Origin: Lingula anatina
Lineage: Eukaryota > Brachiopoda > Lingulata > Lingulida > Lingulidae
Direction of reading: 5' to 3'
DNA length: 64,000 nt
NCBI RefSeq assembly: GCF_001039355.2
Contig: NW_019775484.1
Coordinates: forward strand, 304,551-368,550
This document shows positions 24,923 to 38,100 of this stretch, piece after piece (the first letter of the stretch is position 1; the number at the start of each line of letters is the position of its first letter). Both the position numbers and the translations under genes were made by a program. A model generated the notes under the pieces. That model was not told the origin of the DNA, searched no databases, and saw only the letters and a program-made list of their open reading frames with translations.

Positions 24923-25070
24923 GGCGACGACGAATGAATGAAAACCATAAAACGCATTTACCTCATTTAACCTGACTAGCATGACCTCCCAGGGACATAA
25001 CCTTGACCAGTACATCACATCATAATATTTACGAAATATTAAGCTCCGTAGATTTGCCCTGATGATAAGA

Positions 25071-25108
25071 AGGTCCTTGGTGATATATATATATATCACC
25101 AAGGACCT
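25071..25108. repeat. Perfect 38-bp palindrome
   Basis: AGGTCCTTGGTGATATATA is followed directly by its exact reverse complement; an AT run follows to about 25134. Located about 150 bp upstream of locus D. Confidence 0.9.
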
Positions 25109-26406
25109 ATATATATATATATATATATATATGTTAAAAATTCATCGTGACTTATCTACTGACGAAATGTGCATGCACCAACGAAAAAGCAATATACAAA
25201 TTATAAAATATATATAGAGGTAATAACTTAATAATTAAATTTAATTTATATGTAACTTAATATCCGTTAAAGGTACATATAAACCGAGCGTGGATTTCCA
25301 GTGTCGCATAGAGACCACTTCTACATGTACATGCAGTCTCATTTTAAGGCATCCACTGTAGCCATGTGTATGCACGAGTATTAAAAAAAGAAACAGTAGT
25401 GTTAACTGTTTGTGAAAAAGAGCGAATTATATCACCTTTAAAAGAAAATCAAGCAGAATTCCGAAACGTTTTACTTTTATAGCAAATACATGAACCACCC
25501 TCATGCTTGTTTATAGGATGGAGGTTTATATCTACTGATACCATTGACCAACCATGACCTGTGGGGCTACGATATCATAAAACCAACATTTGTATAACAT
25601 TGACACACTTCGAAAGACTAAGTTCACGTGTTTACCTCTTAACTTTGCCCTTGTGCATGTAAGTGCTACTGATAACCAATTCAAACGTCACCCCAGCTAT
25701 TGAATAAAAAGGGCCCACGCAGTGCAAATAATTTGTATTTATATTTAAATTCCCACACTTTATTTGGCTTCAAACTGGATTCGTTACTGACATTACGTAG
25801 CCGGACAGTTTTATTATAGTTATTATAGTTAATATGGCAAATTAACGTTAACGGCTTTTGTTTATGAAACAATATCAAATTAAATCTGAAGCATCTGTAT
25901 TTTAACCCATGGATTTGACTTAATCCGAACAGCAAATACTGAACGGTGTAAACAACTCTTTCTGGAGCGCATTCAGAACAGCGGGCTAATAGTTCCACTA
26001 ATCATATATTGCGAACCACTTGAATACTTGTTGCATAATCTCCGCGGGAAAATATTCAGTGTCTAGATAATTAAGTGGCAAGATTTTAGTGGGTCGCCAT
26101 ACATGTATTTGTTCCGTGGATCTGTTAGTACACTGTTCTGAATAGGCTCATAGATGCATTTAAATGTCACTGTGAACAAGGTACGTGTTGATATTAAACA
26201 GTTAATTGTGTAGGTTATAATTCCAAATTGCTTTATATAGAAACGTGTATCACAAGTGCTATATTCCACATATTCTATAAGGTGTCCATTATGAGGAGCA
26301 ATCACGTTTTAGACAACAATTATAGTGAATCCTTTATTATACCATAGTATATTGTAATTGCGTGCATAGCTGCATAGCACACGCTGTGTTCACTGTTATG
26401 TAGCCA

Positions 26407-26540
26407 CCAAACAAGCCTTGGTCTCCTGAATAGAGGCTATTCGCCTGGATGGGCTCATTCCCTGATAAAGATGCTCTGTTAGACAACGAAATATTGGAAG
26501 TAAACTTATTCAATATTAATCTGTTGGTTGAAGAAAAATT
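26407..26540 (+). repeat. Dispersed element with hammerhead-like core, copy 3
   Basis: Same element as 34532-34668. The core reads CTGATAA rather than CTGATGA, with TGT-TAG-ACA and CGAAAT kept. Lies in the 3' flank of locus E. Confidence 0.55.
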
Positions 26541-26986
26541 TCTTTATTCTTGCAAAACGTTTCTTTAAAAAATCAATACATGAATGCTCAAGTGCCTTGT
26601 GCATTGTCTACACCTCTGTTTCTGCATAAACGTGCGATTTATATTCAATATACATACATCTACAATGTTTGATGTTATTATTCCATCAATACCAACGGAT
26701 CTTTCGTTAAAGATACGAGACCTGAAATGGATATGAGGACACAAGCCCTCTTTCAGATTTTCAATAAGTTTCTTTTTTTTCGGCCCGGTTTCTGTTGATG
26801 GTGCTTGGTAAAATACGATATAAGATGGATGTAAGATGAGAGAGAGAGAGAGAGAGAGAGATTAAACAAGAATATGCAAGAAGTGTGCTTCCAATTTATA
26901 TCTTTACTGTATCACTGTATCAATGTCATCCATTTTCAAAAAATGACAGCAATGAGCTATCCGATTGAAACGACAGCTTTGCCAAT

Positions 26987-29900
26987 TTAACCAACTACGG
27001 GCGCCAATGTATTTTTGGGTCGAAGTTCACAAATGAAGGGTTTTCCTTCCCAGCAGGGGGCGTCTTGCCACAGAAACGCCCCGCTCTTCCCACTGAATTC
27101 AACGCAACCAGTAACGGAGCGCGAGGATGGATTTCCAGCTGCCCAGACGCTGAAGCTCCCACCACCGAGCTTGGTACGAGCATTGCTGCTTCTTGTAGTG
27201 TCATCACCTGGTTAGATAACAATAGTTGTTATTATACTGCCAGTTGCACTAAGGCTTGAACTTTGATATCAAAATAGCTAATTAGGATAAGTCCATTAAG
27301 ATAAGACGACTAAAGTGTAAATTTATTATTGAAATTGTTATTATTGTTATTGTTGTTTTTGTTGTTATTTTTATTATCTGACCATCTTGACAAGTTTAAC
27401 TGAAGTTGTAGGTATGGTAACACTGTGTAGATTTACCTATCCAATATTCAGCCGTTGTAGACAAGAATCTGGCCATGTTTTGATATTCGTATTTGTTCTT
27501 CATTGTTATCAATTATTGATGTTTTTGTCGTCATTTTTATTATCTGACCATCTTGACAAGCTTAAGTTGTAGGAGTGTTAACATTGTGTAGATTTACCTA
27601 TCCAGTATTCAGCCGCTGTAGACAATAACCTGACGATGTTATGGTATTCGTAACTGTTCTTCACTGTCATCATGCGAGAGAGCGGAGACAACGAGGAACA
27701 CGCCTTCATGGTCAGAAAATAATTGTATGCCTCTGTCTGTGGATCGGAGATGTACAGGCACAAACTGTCGGTGACCTCAGTGAACAAATCAGGGCAGAGC
27801 TTGGCTGTAAACGGCAAAAAAGAGAAGTATTAAATGAAATAAAGAATAAAAAGCAAAAAAAACGTGGTGTGCCCAGTCGACCAGAGAAAGAACATTTGGA
27901 AGATACCTTTTACCAGCTGTTTTCTAAACACTTACGGGTCCATCACTTCTCATAGCGCTGAACGTGCCTTCATTTCAGAACAATGTCATTGCCCAGGTCT
28001 GGTATACCATTTGACTCGTCGTAGACGGTAACTGGCGGTGATAACTGGCACTGGTCACCTAATAAAACCCTACCAAAATAAAGACGATTGTGCAGACGTC
28101 TGCTGACGGTAAGTTTAGAAACATGGTATGTCGTCTTTGTTAAATGCTGCATCCAAGTTCCTAAATGCCACGAAACGTTTTCTACGAGGAAGATGCGGTA
28201 ACATTCTCTCTTCTCCATGTGTGTCTCCTTCGATCGGCTTTAACCAGACAATCTTGCACATATGCCTATTTTATTACGATGTTGTTTAACCGCTGAGTGG
28301 TTTTCATTGAACAGCCGAACCTTCTGGCATTTCGAGGGGTCAAACTCCCTCCTACAGTATGTCATTCACTTGGTAAAAATGTATCCTTTTCACTAAAAGG
28401 CAGTATATTAAAAATGGTTGGAATATTTTAATGGTCACGCTAAGTAGGTCAATGCCATTCTTCTCACATCCACAATGATCGGTTGCCGAGTTGTTATTTT
28501 ATAGTACATTCAACCCTTTGGTTACCCTTGTAGCGATGTACATAATTGCGGTAGGGGTGACATTTTTTGCTAGGTGAATAAAAAAATCTTTCAAATCCTA
28601 TAGTGATCCTATAGTAATAATCTTGATAAATATGACTGATAATTATGAGAAATACACCCACATATATCGATCAGAATACCAAACCTGTACACGTATCTGC
28701 CCGTTGACCAGCGTGTCCACATATTCCACACTGCATCATATCACATTAACATAAAAAAAATGTATCCAATTTAACCCTTTTCACGCACCTGTACACGGCG
28801 GACCGCTGCACGTTTCGACCTCAACCAATCGTCCTGGGCAGTCGTTGCCACCATTGGTTGGAGGTGGACTATTACACGCCCTGTGTCTTGTCCTGTTGGC
28901 TTGACCACAGGTTTTACTGCACGTTGACCAGTGTGTCCAAACACTCCAGGCTCCGTCAACTGAAGTGACAATAAATGTGACGTATCTAATCATTTCATTG
29001 GAGTACATGTTATTTTAACACTTTTTATTTGCTTTTTAGCTTTTCCTAAGTTACCACATGCAGCCATGCTGAGCCCTTTCCGCTATGACGAAAAATACCT
29101 TTCTATATTACTATGATAATAACAACACTGTTTATGCTTCAAATGTTATCTTCCCCAGGGAGGTGAGAACGTCTATAGAGTGTAATTGGACAAAAAATGA
29201 CCAGGCTTCTCTCACATACATACATACATTTCATTTAAATAAATAAATAAAGTATATATATATATACGTAAAACTTCAACCTTCGGGTTGTAATATTCCA
29301 ATAAAGATTATTATCATTATTATTGTTATTAAAAAATAAATAAAAATAAACTTTTGTTTGAGGGGTTTCATTGTCTTTTAGGTCTGGGTGCGGAAATATA
29401 AGACGCATTTCAGAATAAAAATAACTTAAGACTGAGGAATTTTCAAAAGCGGTCAGAGCACCTTTAACAGTTCCGAATAAAATGGTTATACTGTATAGAT
29501 AACACGGAAGCTTTGCTATGATAAAAATGTTTTATAAATTATTATTAACTCACCAGGGCACTCTCCTAGAAAGCAGAACTCAGATTGTCTGTCAGCTCCA
29601 GGGCAGGGTTTACCGGCGCTAACAGGTGCGGGGTTATCACATGCACGAGTGCGGGACCGCCGACTTTGTGATCCGCACGTTGCAGAACGGGTGCTCCACG
29701 TGGTCCACTCGCCCCAATTTCCATCTAGTTTAATATGCATTTTAATACAAAAATAAAATAAAAATAAAATTTAGTTTATAGTTTTGAACAATGTTTCCGT
29801 CAATACATGTATACTCACTCAGAAACGAATTAAGGACAATATCTACATCAGCTCGGTGATTGTTTTGAAATCATTTTAAATGAATTAGTTCTTAAACCTT

Positions 29901-30613
29901 TTAATATTTATGTTGAGTTTTGTTCAGTTTTCAATAATATTCTTTATACCTATATCAATTTCACAAATGAAGGGATTTGAAAATCTACATGGCGTATCGT
30001 TGAGACCAAACTGGTTATCCTTTTCCCAAATATGCATACAACCCTCCTGCCGGGAATTATATTCATTTGGCTCTCCTGGAAGCCACAGATTCTGATCAAC
30101 TGGAGTCTTCCTTGAGAACCATATCCAACGTTCATCGTCCCAGGGTTCCCTTCCATCCAGCCAGTAATATGGATCGGCAGCTAGAAGTTACAGGCAGATT
30201 TCATTTTACTACTACGTATGAAAAAAACCTTCTGGGGCTAATTTATGTAACAACCAAAATACCCCTAGGCCAGCTAAAGTGTTGTTTTACCATGAAAAGT
30301 AATTGATTTGCAAGAAAAAAGCAAAACGTGAAATAATTAAGAAGCAGATAGATATACAAATAAAGAACTTACCCCCTTGGTTTTTCACGAAATTGATGAC
30401 ACTGTCTCTTTTGGAGACCGTATCTAATACAGCTAAGTGGGCCCCTATATTCTCACACTGTTGTCTGGCCTCTTCCCACGTCAGCCGACTACTGATGAAG
30501 AGAAAACATGATGCTATAGGCATATAACCCCAGTGACATTTCGTCGCTCCACTACTAAGTAGTATACAGCAACAAGCAATAACAATTGCTAAATAAAATG
30601 AAGAACTTTTCAT
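26987..30613 (-). CDS. Locus E: secreted CTLD-TSP1-TSP1-CTLD protein
   Basis: Exons: 30373-30613, 29950-30180, 29554-29724, 28789-28959, 27598-27804, 26987-27207; phase 1 throughout, 413 aa. Signal peptide at residues 1-22 (core AIVIACCCILLSSG). CTLD1 carries GEPNEYN and GLND. The first TSP1 repeat reads WSTRSATCG, so the first canonical Cys of the CSxTC motif is Arg. The second TSP1 is intact (WSTCSKTCGQ). CTLD2 resembles A and G (KLCPDLFTEVTDSLC... FLWQDAPCW) and lacks EPN. Intron 4 contains a transposase relic, a TSP1 relic and lies next to a partial duplicate of exon 5. Start chosen at the only ATG opening a signal peptide. Secreted lectin-like protein; ligand unknown. Confidence 0.88.
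27432..27512 (-). pseudogene. Partial tandem duplicate of the locus E CTLD2a exon
   Basis: Downstream of exon 5 the minus strand repeats its 3' part: KNKYEYQNMARF through EYWIG and the GTAAATC donor. The neighbouring intron sequence is duplicated too, giving a direct repeat of about 165 bp. The 5' part of the exon and its acceptor are missing. Confidence 0.75.
27955..28590 (-). mobile_element. Decayed Tc1/mariner-type transposase relic in locus E intron 4
   Basis: Minus-strand remnants such as LTVSRRLHNRL resemble the second helix-turn-helix of Tc1-like transposases, with stops and frameshifts. The right end (GGTAGGGGTGACATTTTTTGC near 28549-28570) matches the ends of the copies at 31414-32470 and 35945-37615. 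The same insertion is present in the matching intron of locus G, so it predates that duplication. Confidence 0.65.
28690..28740 (-). pseudogene. TSP1 relic in locus E
   Basis: Minus strand reads VWNMWTRWSTG just downstream of the second TSP1 exon, matching the relics in A and G. Confidence 0.6.
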
Positions 30614-31413
30614 TTCAAAGTGCGTGAAATAATTTTGTGTCAGCCTTCATGTATTTTTTAATGTTGAGGCGTATTATCTGATATCGTATACCTTATACAG
30701 AGACAGCATGTGTATATTCACACAGTATTTCCGTGTCGATAAAAAGGTATTTCCTTCACCTTGATCGATAAAATTCTACTTTTTGCTCTCAGATGCATGT
30801 AAGACCAGAGACTTGTAAGACTTTTATCCTGCCTTAATAAAACACCACAGGGACGTTGGAAATGAGCAAGAGGTGCACAGGAATAGTCCACCTGTAAGAA
30901 ACTTTGTAAAATGCGTTTATCTAATGTTAAAATATTGTCTTTAATATAGGCACCACCAGCCGTAATTGATGATGTCGGACCGGAAAAGCAGATACATCTA
31001 ATTCGGAGGTTAAAGAACACACTATTTTTACTCATTACATGACATCGATGGTGATTGCTGTGCTTTTCCTCACCTGTCAAAACCAAAACAACAAACAGTA
31101 CCAGGAGATATTAATTCATGTCTTAGGCCCCATTCCCATACTTAGATCGATCTGGCGGCATCGGTCTATCTCCGACGGGATTCTCCCTAAATTGCACTTC
31201 GCTTAAGCTATTAGGGGGTAATTGACAATCGTTTAGCAGCTTCAGGATCTCTTTTCGGTAACCAAGGTTGTTTTTGATTGGTGTAAATACAGATTTAAAT
31301 TGATCCTTGAGGATATGGGCTTTATCATAGTTGTGTGGTTACCTGCCTTTTTGGGGAAGAATTCAAACTAAGTAATGTCTATGTGATTATACAAAGTTTA
31401 AGAATAGTTGATA
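30614..31413. other. Upstream region of locus E
   Basis: No exon recognised. Contains a truncated MITE family 1 copy at about 31138-31250 (AGATCGATCTGGCGGCATCG side only). Confidence 0.5.
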
Positions 31414-32470
31414 TGTATAGTCCCCTAGCAAAAAAAAGTCACTCCTAACGCAATCTGTAAAGTTAAATACATAAAAACATGTCATAAACCAATGTTCTAT
31501 ATTCTAAAAGGATATTTTTCACAAAGATTTATTGATTGTACAACTAATGATTAAGGTAACCATAGTAAAAAAAATTAAAACCATATCCTAGTATTTTATA
31601 CATTGAAGGACGCCCCTGTCGCGTCTGAGGAGTTCAAAAGTTCAGTAACGTTTATACAGAGATTGTGTTCCATTCATAGTGCAAAGATCCTATGAGATAA
31701 TTTTGTTTGCAGAGTTATCCCTAATGTATCCATTCCCAGGGTAAACCCACACATGCTTAATGAGGTTCTGATCTAGGGACTGAGCTGGCCATTGGGGGTC
31801 TGGATATGGTTTGCATATAACCAGCCTACTGTTGCATTGGCTTCACGTGGAATGCCTTAAAGGTATAACAATTTATGTTTGAATAAATACATGTGTCAAT
31901 AACTCATAGAAACACAATAAATTCTATTCAACCCCCAAAACGGCGGTTAACACAATTATTTTGAAATTTGTGCTTGCCATCACATCACGTGACCTCCATA
32001 TATGGCTACACTCTGTGATAATCTCTTAAGAGATTATTACAATAATAATTTTGTAATAATAGAGATTATTTGGCCAAAATGAACAGTTGTTATCCCTTTA
32101 ATCATAATGAAATATAAATCGGAGTCCATGGTCCACGAAAATATTCTCGACATAATTCTTTAAATTCATTCAAAGTAGTTGGATGCATGGGTCCGTGTTC
32201 TGGATACCGTTCAAAAATCACTCCTATGTCAACCGCTTGGTAAAAATCGGATCCCTGTCACTTAGGGGCCGCGTATTTTAAAAATGGCGTTGGAGTATTT
32301 CAATGTTTAAGCTAGGCAGGTCCATTCTTTAACTACTCACATCCTAGTGTACGCGATTATCAATTGTCAAATTGTAATGTTATAGAAAAAAATTTAAAGT
32401 ATGGGTACCCTTGTAGCAAGGTAAATAATTGAGGTAGCGGTTACACACTTTTGCTCAGGGGAGTATACAA
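31414..32470 (-). mobile_element. Decayed Tc1/mariner-type element, near full length
   Basis: Inverted ends (left CCCCTAGCAAAAAAAAGTCAC, right of the form ACACTTTTGCTCAGGGGAG) are bounded by TA. The minus strand retains HIQTPNGQL and related transposase remnants with stops. About 1.05 kb, a typical size for the superfamily. Lies between loci E and F. Confidence 0.65.
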
Positions 32471-32742
32471 CATCTGTGATCAATAAAATAGGATGCAAAG
32501 TAATTTAGCTTTATTCATCCATTTAACAAAAAATACACCTAGCGATAAATGAAGATATCATAAATAGTCCATTAGAAATAGAAAGCGAGTTAGATAGATT
32601 GATAGATGTTGAGCACATTAAACATTTCAAATGCCAAATCATCTCCCAGTTCAATTTAATGTTCACAAGCCTGAAAATGCAAAAATAATCCTACAAGCTT
32701 TTATACTTTTTATCATTAATCAATATTTATCTAAGGAAAATA

Positions 32743-34003
32743 TCAAGCATCGGCAAAGGTCAAATATTGAAGTTTAAAAATTAATTTCACTTGAATTTGT
32801 CCAATTAAAAAAGTTTGCATTTTTTTATCAATTAAGCCAATAATAGGAGGCGATACATCTTTACGACGGATTTCACAGACAAACGCCTTCTTCTCCGTGC
32901 ACAGCGTATCTCTCCACGTGAAGGCAGCTCCTGTCCCGTCCATAACAACACAGTTGCCGAGGGTGCTGTCGGATGGGCCTCCAATTGCCCATTCGGCAAA
33001 GGAATCTGTCCCAAGAACTGTCCCGTCGCTGAAGACAAAGTTACCTTCTTTCTTCCTGTCGTCTAAACCTAGGGTGTAAACAAATGTGAAGCTGAAGCAG
33101 CATTCCGCGATTATCTTGACACGACAGGTGTAATCAAGTGCAAAAGTAAAGTAGGCCCTATCCTAAATACCCTCCGCGGTGACGTAATCATATTCAGTTC
33201 GAAACTTCAAAGTTTCTATATACATCTGTAGGCATTGTAACTCCTATTTATTTCATCATTTTGGATATATTTTTCATGTGCTCTTAATGAGAAAAAAAAT
33301 CATTTCAAGATTAACGTTTTACCAGATCTATTTAAGGATTTCCTTTTTTACATGATATATAATAATCTCATCATACATTGTATTTACCTATCCAGTATTG
33401 GGCATCCATTGTCAGGAGCTTGGCGACCTATTTATACTCCGACTTACTCTTAAGTTACTAAGCGCGTGTCTGTATACAGTCCGGAGCAGTTCTTAACAGA
33501 ATCGCTGTAGCTGAGCATCCCCTTCCATGGGTCGGAGGTGTATAAGCACCAACTATCAGATGTCTCTTAAAACCCATCCGGACACAATTTGTCTAAAGCA
33601 AACAAATACATGCACTTCATATGATATGACATATTTGATAAATTTAAAGTAATGATGATGCAAATTTCTGGATGTGTTTTGCAAACTTGATTGATAAAGC
33701 TATGAGAGGACGTAGTCCTATGTATGTAGAGAAATGAACATTTTTGTTGAACATGAAAGCCAGGTTATAAGCGCAAACTGAAACATTGCAAAAATTGAGT
33801 AAATAAGAAAAAAGCTGAACAGGAAATATCCATACAATTCGCCATGCAGGTTACTCTCAAAAATGTTCGTACATGTAGTATGTGTAAATGCTTACCACGT
33901 TGGTCTCCAAAATATCCCGGCATGCAAATGCACCGGAAGCTCCCATCCGTGTTCACACAGGTTTGGCGTGGACAACTGCAGGTCTGTAAACACTCGTCAA
34001 TGT
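32743..34003 (-). pseudogene. Locus F: pseudogene fragment, EGF-CTLD2 end of a long-form gene
   Basis: Three exons match the 3' end of locus D. The EGF exon 33896-34003 has IDECLQTC and GSFRC, but no AG precedes it and the last Cys is Arg (GDQRG). The CTLD2a exon 33388-33592 is 205 nt, two short of a whole number of codons, with stops after CPDGF and after SEYK. The CTLD2b exon 32743-33068 is open (AAFTWRDTLC, FVCEIRRKD), but the usual PIIG-stop end has shifted to GGC TTA, so the frame runs about 30 codons further. No upstream CTLD1, TSP1 or sushi exons exist before locus G. A dead, truncated duplicate. Confidence 0.88.
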
Positions 34004-35143
34004 TTACAATATGGAATTATATAGAACTCCACACACATCGTGATAAAAGTAAACATGTATGTAAAACAAGAGCATCTTAATAGATATTTTTTTTCAAATT
34101 TTTGAAACAGCATCTTCCTTCCTAAATGCGTTTCTTCCATGATTTTTATCCAAATTCAGTAATAAGGTTTATGCGTATTTAGCACCTTGTCTTTTTATAT
34201 CCCGCGTTCCTTTAGATGTACCATTGTTAAACTGTGCGTGCTTGACTTTTTACTCTAATCAGTATATCTGACGCATATCGTTTTATTATATATCCTTTGG
34301 CTATAGTAAAGTAATAAAACACCTGGATGCATTATATCTTTGCTTGGCAGAAAATTGATATTTTATTTCAGAATGAATTCTATAAAGCTCTGATGTTTAT
34401 TGTTTATGGGTAAAATTAACCCAAGTTTATCTGTCAACCATGCGAGAGCAAAACAATGTTTCATCTATACACACCGCCATTATATTTGCTTACTATGAAA
34501 GAAAGCATAAAAAAACACGTTTACTGCTATTTAGTCCCTAAACAAGTCTTGGTCTCCGGAAAAGAGGCTTTTCACCTGAATAGCCTCATTCCTTGATGAA
34601 GATGTTCTGTCAAACATCGAAATATTGAGGTAAACTATTTCAAAAGTTGATAGCTGTTGATTGAAGACAAATTACATTATCCTTGCAAATAGTTACTTTT
34701 AACGTCAATACATGAATGCTTTAAAAGTGCCTTGTGCATTGTCTACGCCTCTGTTACTGCATAAACGTGCGATTTATATTCTACATATACATTTATAATG
34801 TTTGTCTTTAAATGTGAATTCTATCACATCAACGGATCTTTTGTTAAAGATACGTCACGTGAAATGGACATGAGGGAAATATGCATTCTTTCAGATAGAG
34901 TTCTATAAGTTCCCTTTTTCCGGTCAAGTTTCTGTTGATTTTTTTAAAAACGATATACCATGTACAGTATATAAGATATAAGAGAGAGAGAATGAGAGGA
35001 AGAACTTTAAAACGAATGTGCGAGAAGAGTGCTTCCAATTTATTTTTCTATTGTATGTCATCCAATATGTGATTTACGTCTACTTTAAAAATTGACAGCA
35101 GTACAAGCAACCTGTATCCGATTGAAACGACAGCTTTGCCATT
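34004..35143. repeat. Intergenic F-G, duplicated 3' flank of locus G
   Basis: No gene. From about 34120 to 35100 the DNA matches the 3' flank of A in inverted orientation and, from about 34530, the flank of E in direct orientation. Contains copy 4 of the hammerhead-like element and a short GA run near 34981-34992. Confidence 0.6.
34532..34668 (+). repeat. Dispersed element with hammerhead-like core, copy 4
   Basis: Core reads TTGATGA (first base of CTGATGA changed), followed by GATGTT-CTGTCA... AACATC, a perfect 6-bp stem, and CGAAAT. Confidence 0.55.
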
Positions 35144-38100
35144 TTAACCAACTATAGGCGCGAACGCATCTTTGGGTCGAAGTTCACAAATGAAGGGTTT
35201 TCTTTCCCAGCAGGGGGCGTCTTGCCACAGAAACGCCCCGCTCTTCCCACTCATATCAATGCAATTGGTAAGGGATAGAGCAGACGGAAATCCAGCGTCC
35301 CAGATGGTAAAACTACCAGACCCTAGATTGGTGCCACCGTTGCTCAAAGAATTACTGCCGCTTGTAGTGTCATCACCTGGTTAGATAACAATAGTTGTTT
35401 TATACTGCCAGTTGTACTAAGGTTTGTGATTTTTGTATCAAAATATCTTATAATAAGCCTATTGATGATTGTATGTATGTATATATATTAAAAACCGCAC
35501 GGTGATAATAATTAACATCTGTAAACAGCGCCGAGACGAGAGCAGTTTTAAGCAATACATTATTGTTGTAATAGTTATAATTATTATTGTTCTTATTATT
35601 ATCTTTAGTATCTTAAGTTCAGTTGTTGGAGTGTTAACACGGTTTAGATTTACCTATCCAGTATACAGCCGCTGTAGACAAGAACCTGACCATGTTATGG
35701 TATTCGTATGTGTTCTTTACTGTCATCAGGCGAGACAGTGGAGACAACGAGGAACACGCCTTCATGGACAGAAAATAATTGTACGCCTCTGTCTTTGGGT
35801 CGGAGATGTACAGGCACAAAGTATCGGTGGCCTCAGTGAACAAATCAGGGCAGAGCTTGGCTGTAAACGGCAAAAAAGAGAAGCATAAAATGAAATAAAG
35901 AATCAAAAGTTAAAAAAAAAATTAGTTTTCTAATGTGTCAGTAACATACTGCCCTAGAACAAAAAAGTGCCAATGGATAGCCAACTATAGTTTTAAAAAA
36001 TAAAGCCAAATTTTAATATTCTGTACAGTATTCCCTGACTGAGTCAAAAACTTCTATGTTTGTCCTTTGATGGCGTTCCACCTACGGTGCAGAGATGGTA
36101 TGTGTTATGGTGGAGATAAACGACGACCTGGAGCTTTCAAACATTTATTCAACGATTACCTTTTTCATACAATTTCATAAGTATTTATACTTGATTTTTC
36201 CGTACTTATCATGCATTTACTTTTCCTGCGATTGTCTTGCGTGACTATAAGGAATGTTCCATTCTCATGTTGCAAAACACCATTCAACATTCCCTTTGTC
36301 GGTAATTTCTAAGAGACTTGTTTTCAATTTAAAATATTTAAAATATTATTTGAATTACACGTGAGAAATTTACCAATCAAATCGAACTTTATGTGACTTT
36401 GACATGTTCCACCTTTTCCTACTACCAGAACAATTTCTACACTTTTTATTGACTCTTAAAGAAATTTAACTTACACTCAATTACTTCCTATTCTTCTGCT
36501 CATTTGATACCGTTTTAATTATTATCGGTAATAAGTGAAAGTGTACCGGTAAGTAATTTGCTTTACAACATAAGGGCATATTTCTCTACAGGCTTATAAC
36601 TCAGGTGTTCATATCCAAGGATACACAACACATTCCAAATGAGTTTCTGGTCTACGAATTGAGCTGGCCATGGTGAAGGGGAGTGGGTTTGGATCTGGTT
36701 CTAATATAACAACGCTACTGTTCCACTAGCTTTACGTGGAGTATAATTATCATGCTGAAATATAAGTTGGTGGTCATGATCCCTAAAGATATTCTCAACA
36801 GAATTCTTGACGTTCCCTTCCAGCACTTAAGGGTCTGTGTTAAAGTTCTCGTTGATCACTGTTCACAGTTCAGCTAAACCATAGTAGGAAATACATCTCA
36901 TGCTATGACTTACGCGTGGCCTGTCTCGTCAACTAGAGGAAGAACATTTGCCTCTTGCCAGCTGTTTCCCAAACCCTTACGCGTCAATCACATCTCATAA
37001 CGCTGAACGTGCCTTCATTTCAGAACAATACCATTGCATAGTTCTGGTATACCATTTGACTGGCCGTAGACGTAACTGGCGGTGATCACTAGTCTCCTAA
37101 TAAAACCCTACCGAAATGAAGGAGATTGTGTAGACGTCTCCTGGCAGTAAGTTCAGAAACATGGTTGCCTTATTCTTGTTAAATGCTGCATCCAAGTTCC
37201 TAAATGTCATGAAACGTTTATTACGATGAAGGTGGATTAACAATATTCTCTCTTCTCCCGGTGTGGTTTCCTTCGATCAGCCTTAACCAGACAACCTTGC
37301 CCATGTGCCTGTTTGGTTATGATATTGTCTAACACTCTGAATGGATTTTATTGAACAACTCAAGCTTCTGGCATTTTGATGAGTCAAAACCCCCACCTAT
37401 GTCATTCACTTGGTGAAAATTTGTATTCGTCTCACTTAGAAGCCGTATATTTAAAAAAAAAAAGTTGGAATATTTCCAAGATCACGCAAGTAGGTTAATG
37501 TTCTACTTAACACATCCACAATGATCGGTTGCCTAGTTGTTATGTTATAGTAAAATTAAACCTTGTAGCAATGCACATAATTGCGGTAGGGGTGACATTT
37601 TTTGCTAGGGGAGTAAATCCTATTGCACTCCACGTATAATCTTGATAAAGATGACTGATAATTAGGATAAATACACCTACACGCACCAAACCTGTAGGTG
37701 TACCTGCCCGTTGACCAGCGTGTCCACATATTCCACAATGCATCACTCTAACATAAAATAATGTATCGAAATTAACCCTGTACACGTACCTGGACACGAC
37801 TGACCGCTGCACGTTTCGACCTGAACTGACTGTCCTGGGCAGTCCTTGCCACCATTGGTCGGAGGTGGACTATTACACGCCCTGTGTCTTGTCCTGTGGC
37901 CTTGACCACATGTTTTACTGCACGTTGACCAGTGTGTCCAGACACCCCAGGCTCCGTCAACTGTAATATAAAACTTCCGCGTTTATGCAGTACAAAAGGG
38001 ATGGAAGAGAAAGAAAAGTCATAAATTACCAATACCATGATTAAAGAGAGTTACAGTTAAGTACAGTACAAATTAATCTTCTTAAAATATTGGGTTGTGA

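Larger units (their letters stand above)
24923..26986. other. Intergenic region D-E
   Basis: No exon recognised. Holds a 38-bp palindrome followed by an AT run, a partial MITE family 2 copy (about 26043-26148), copy 3 of the hammerhead-like element and an AG microsatellite near 26838-26861. From about 26400 the sequence is the 3' flank of locus E, related to flanks of A and G. Confidence 0.6.
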
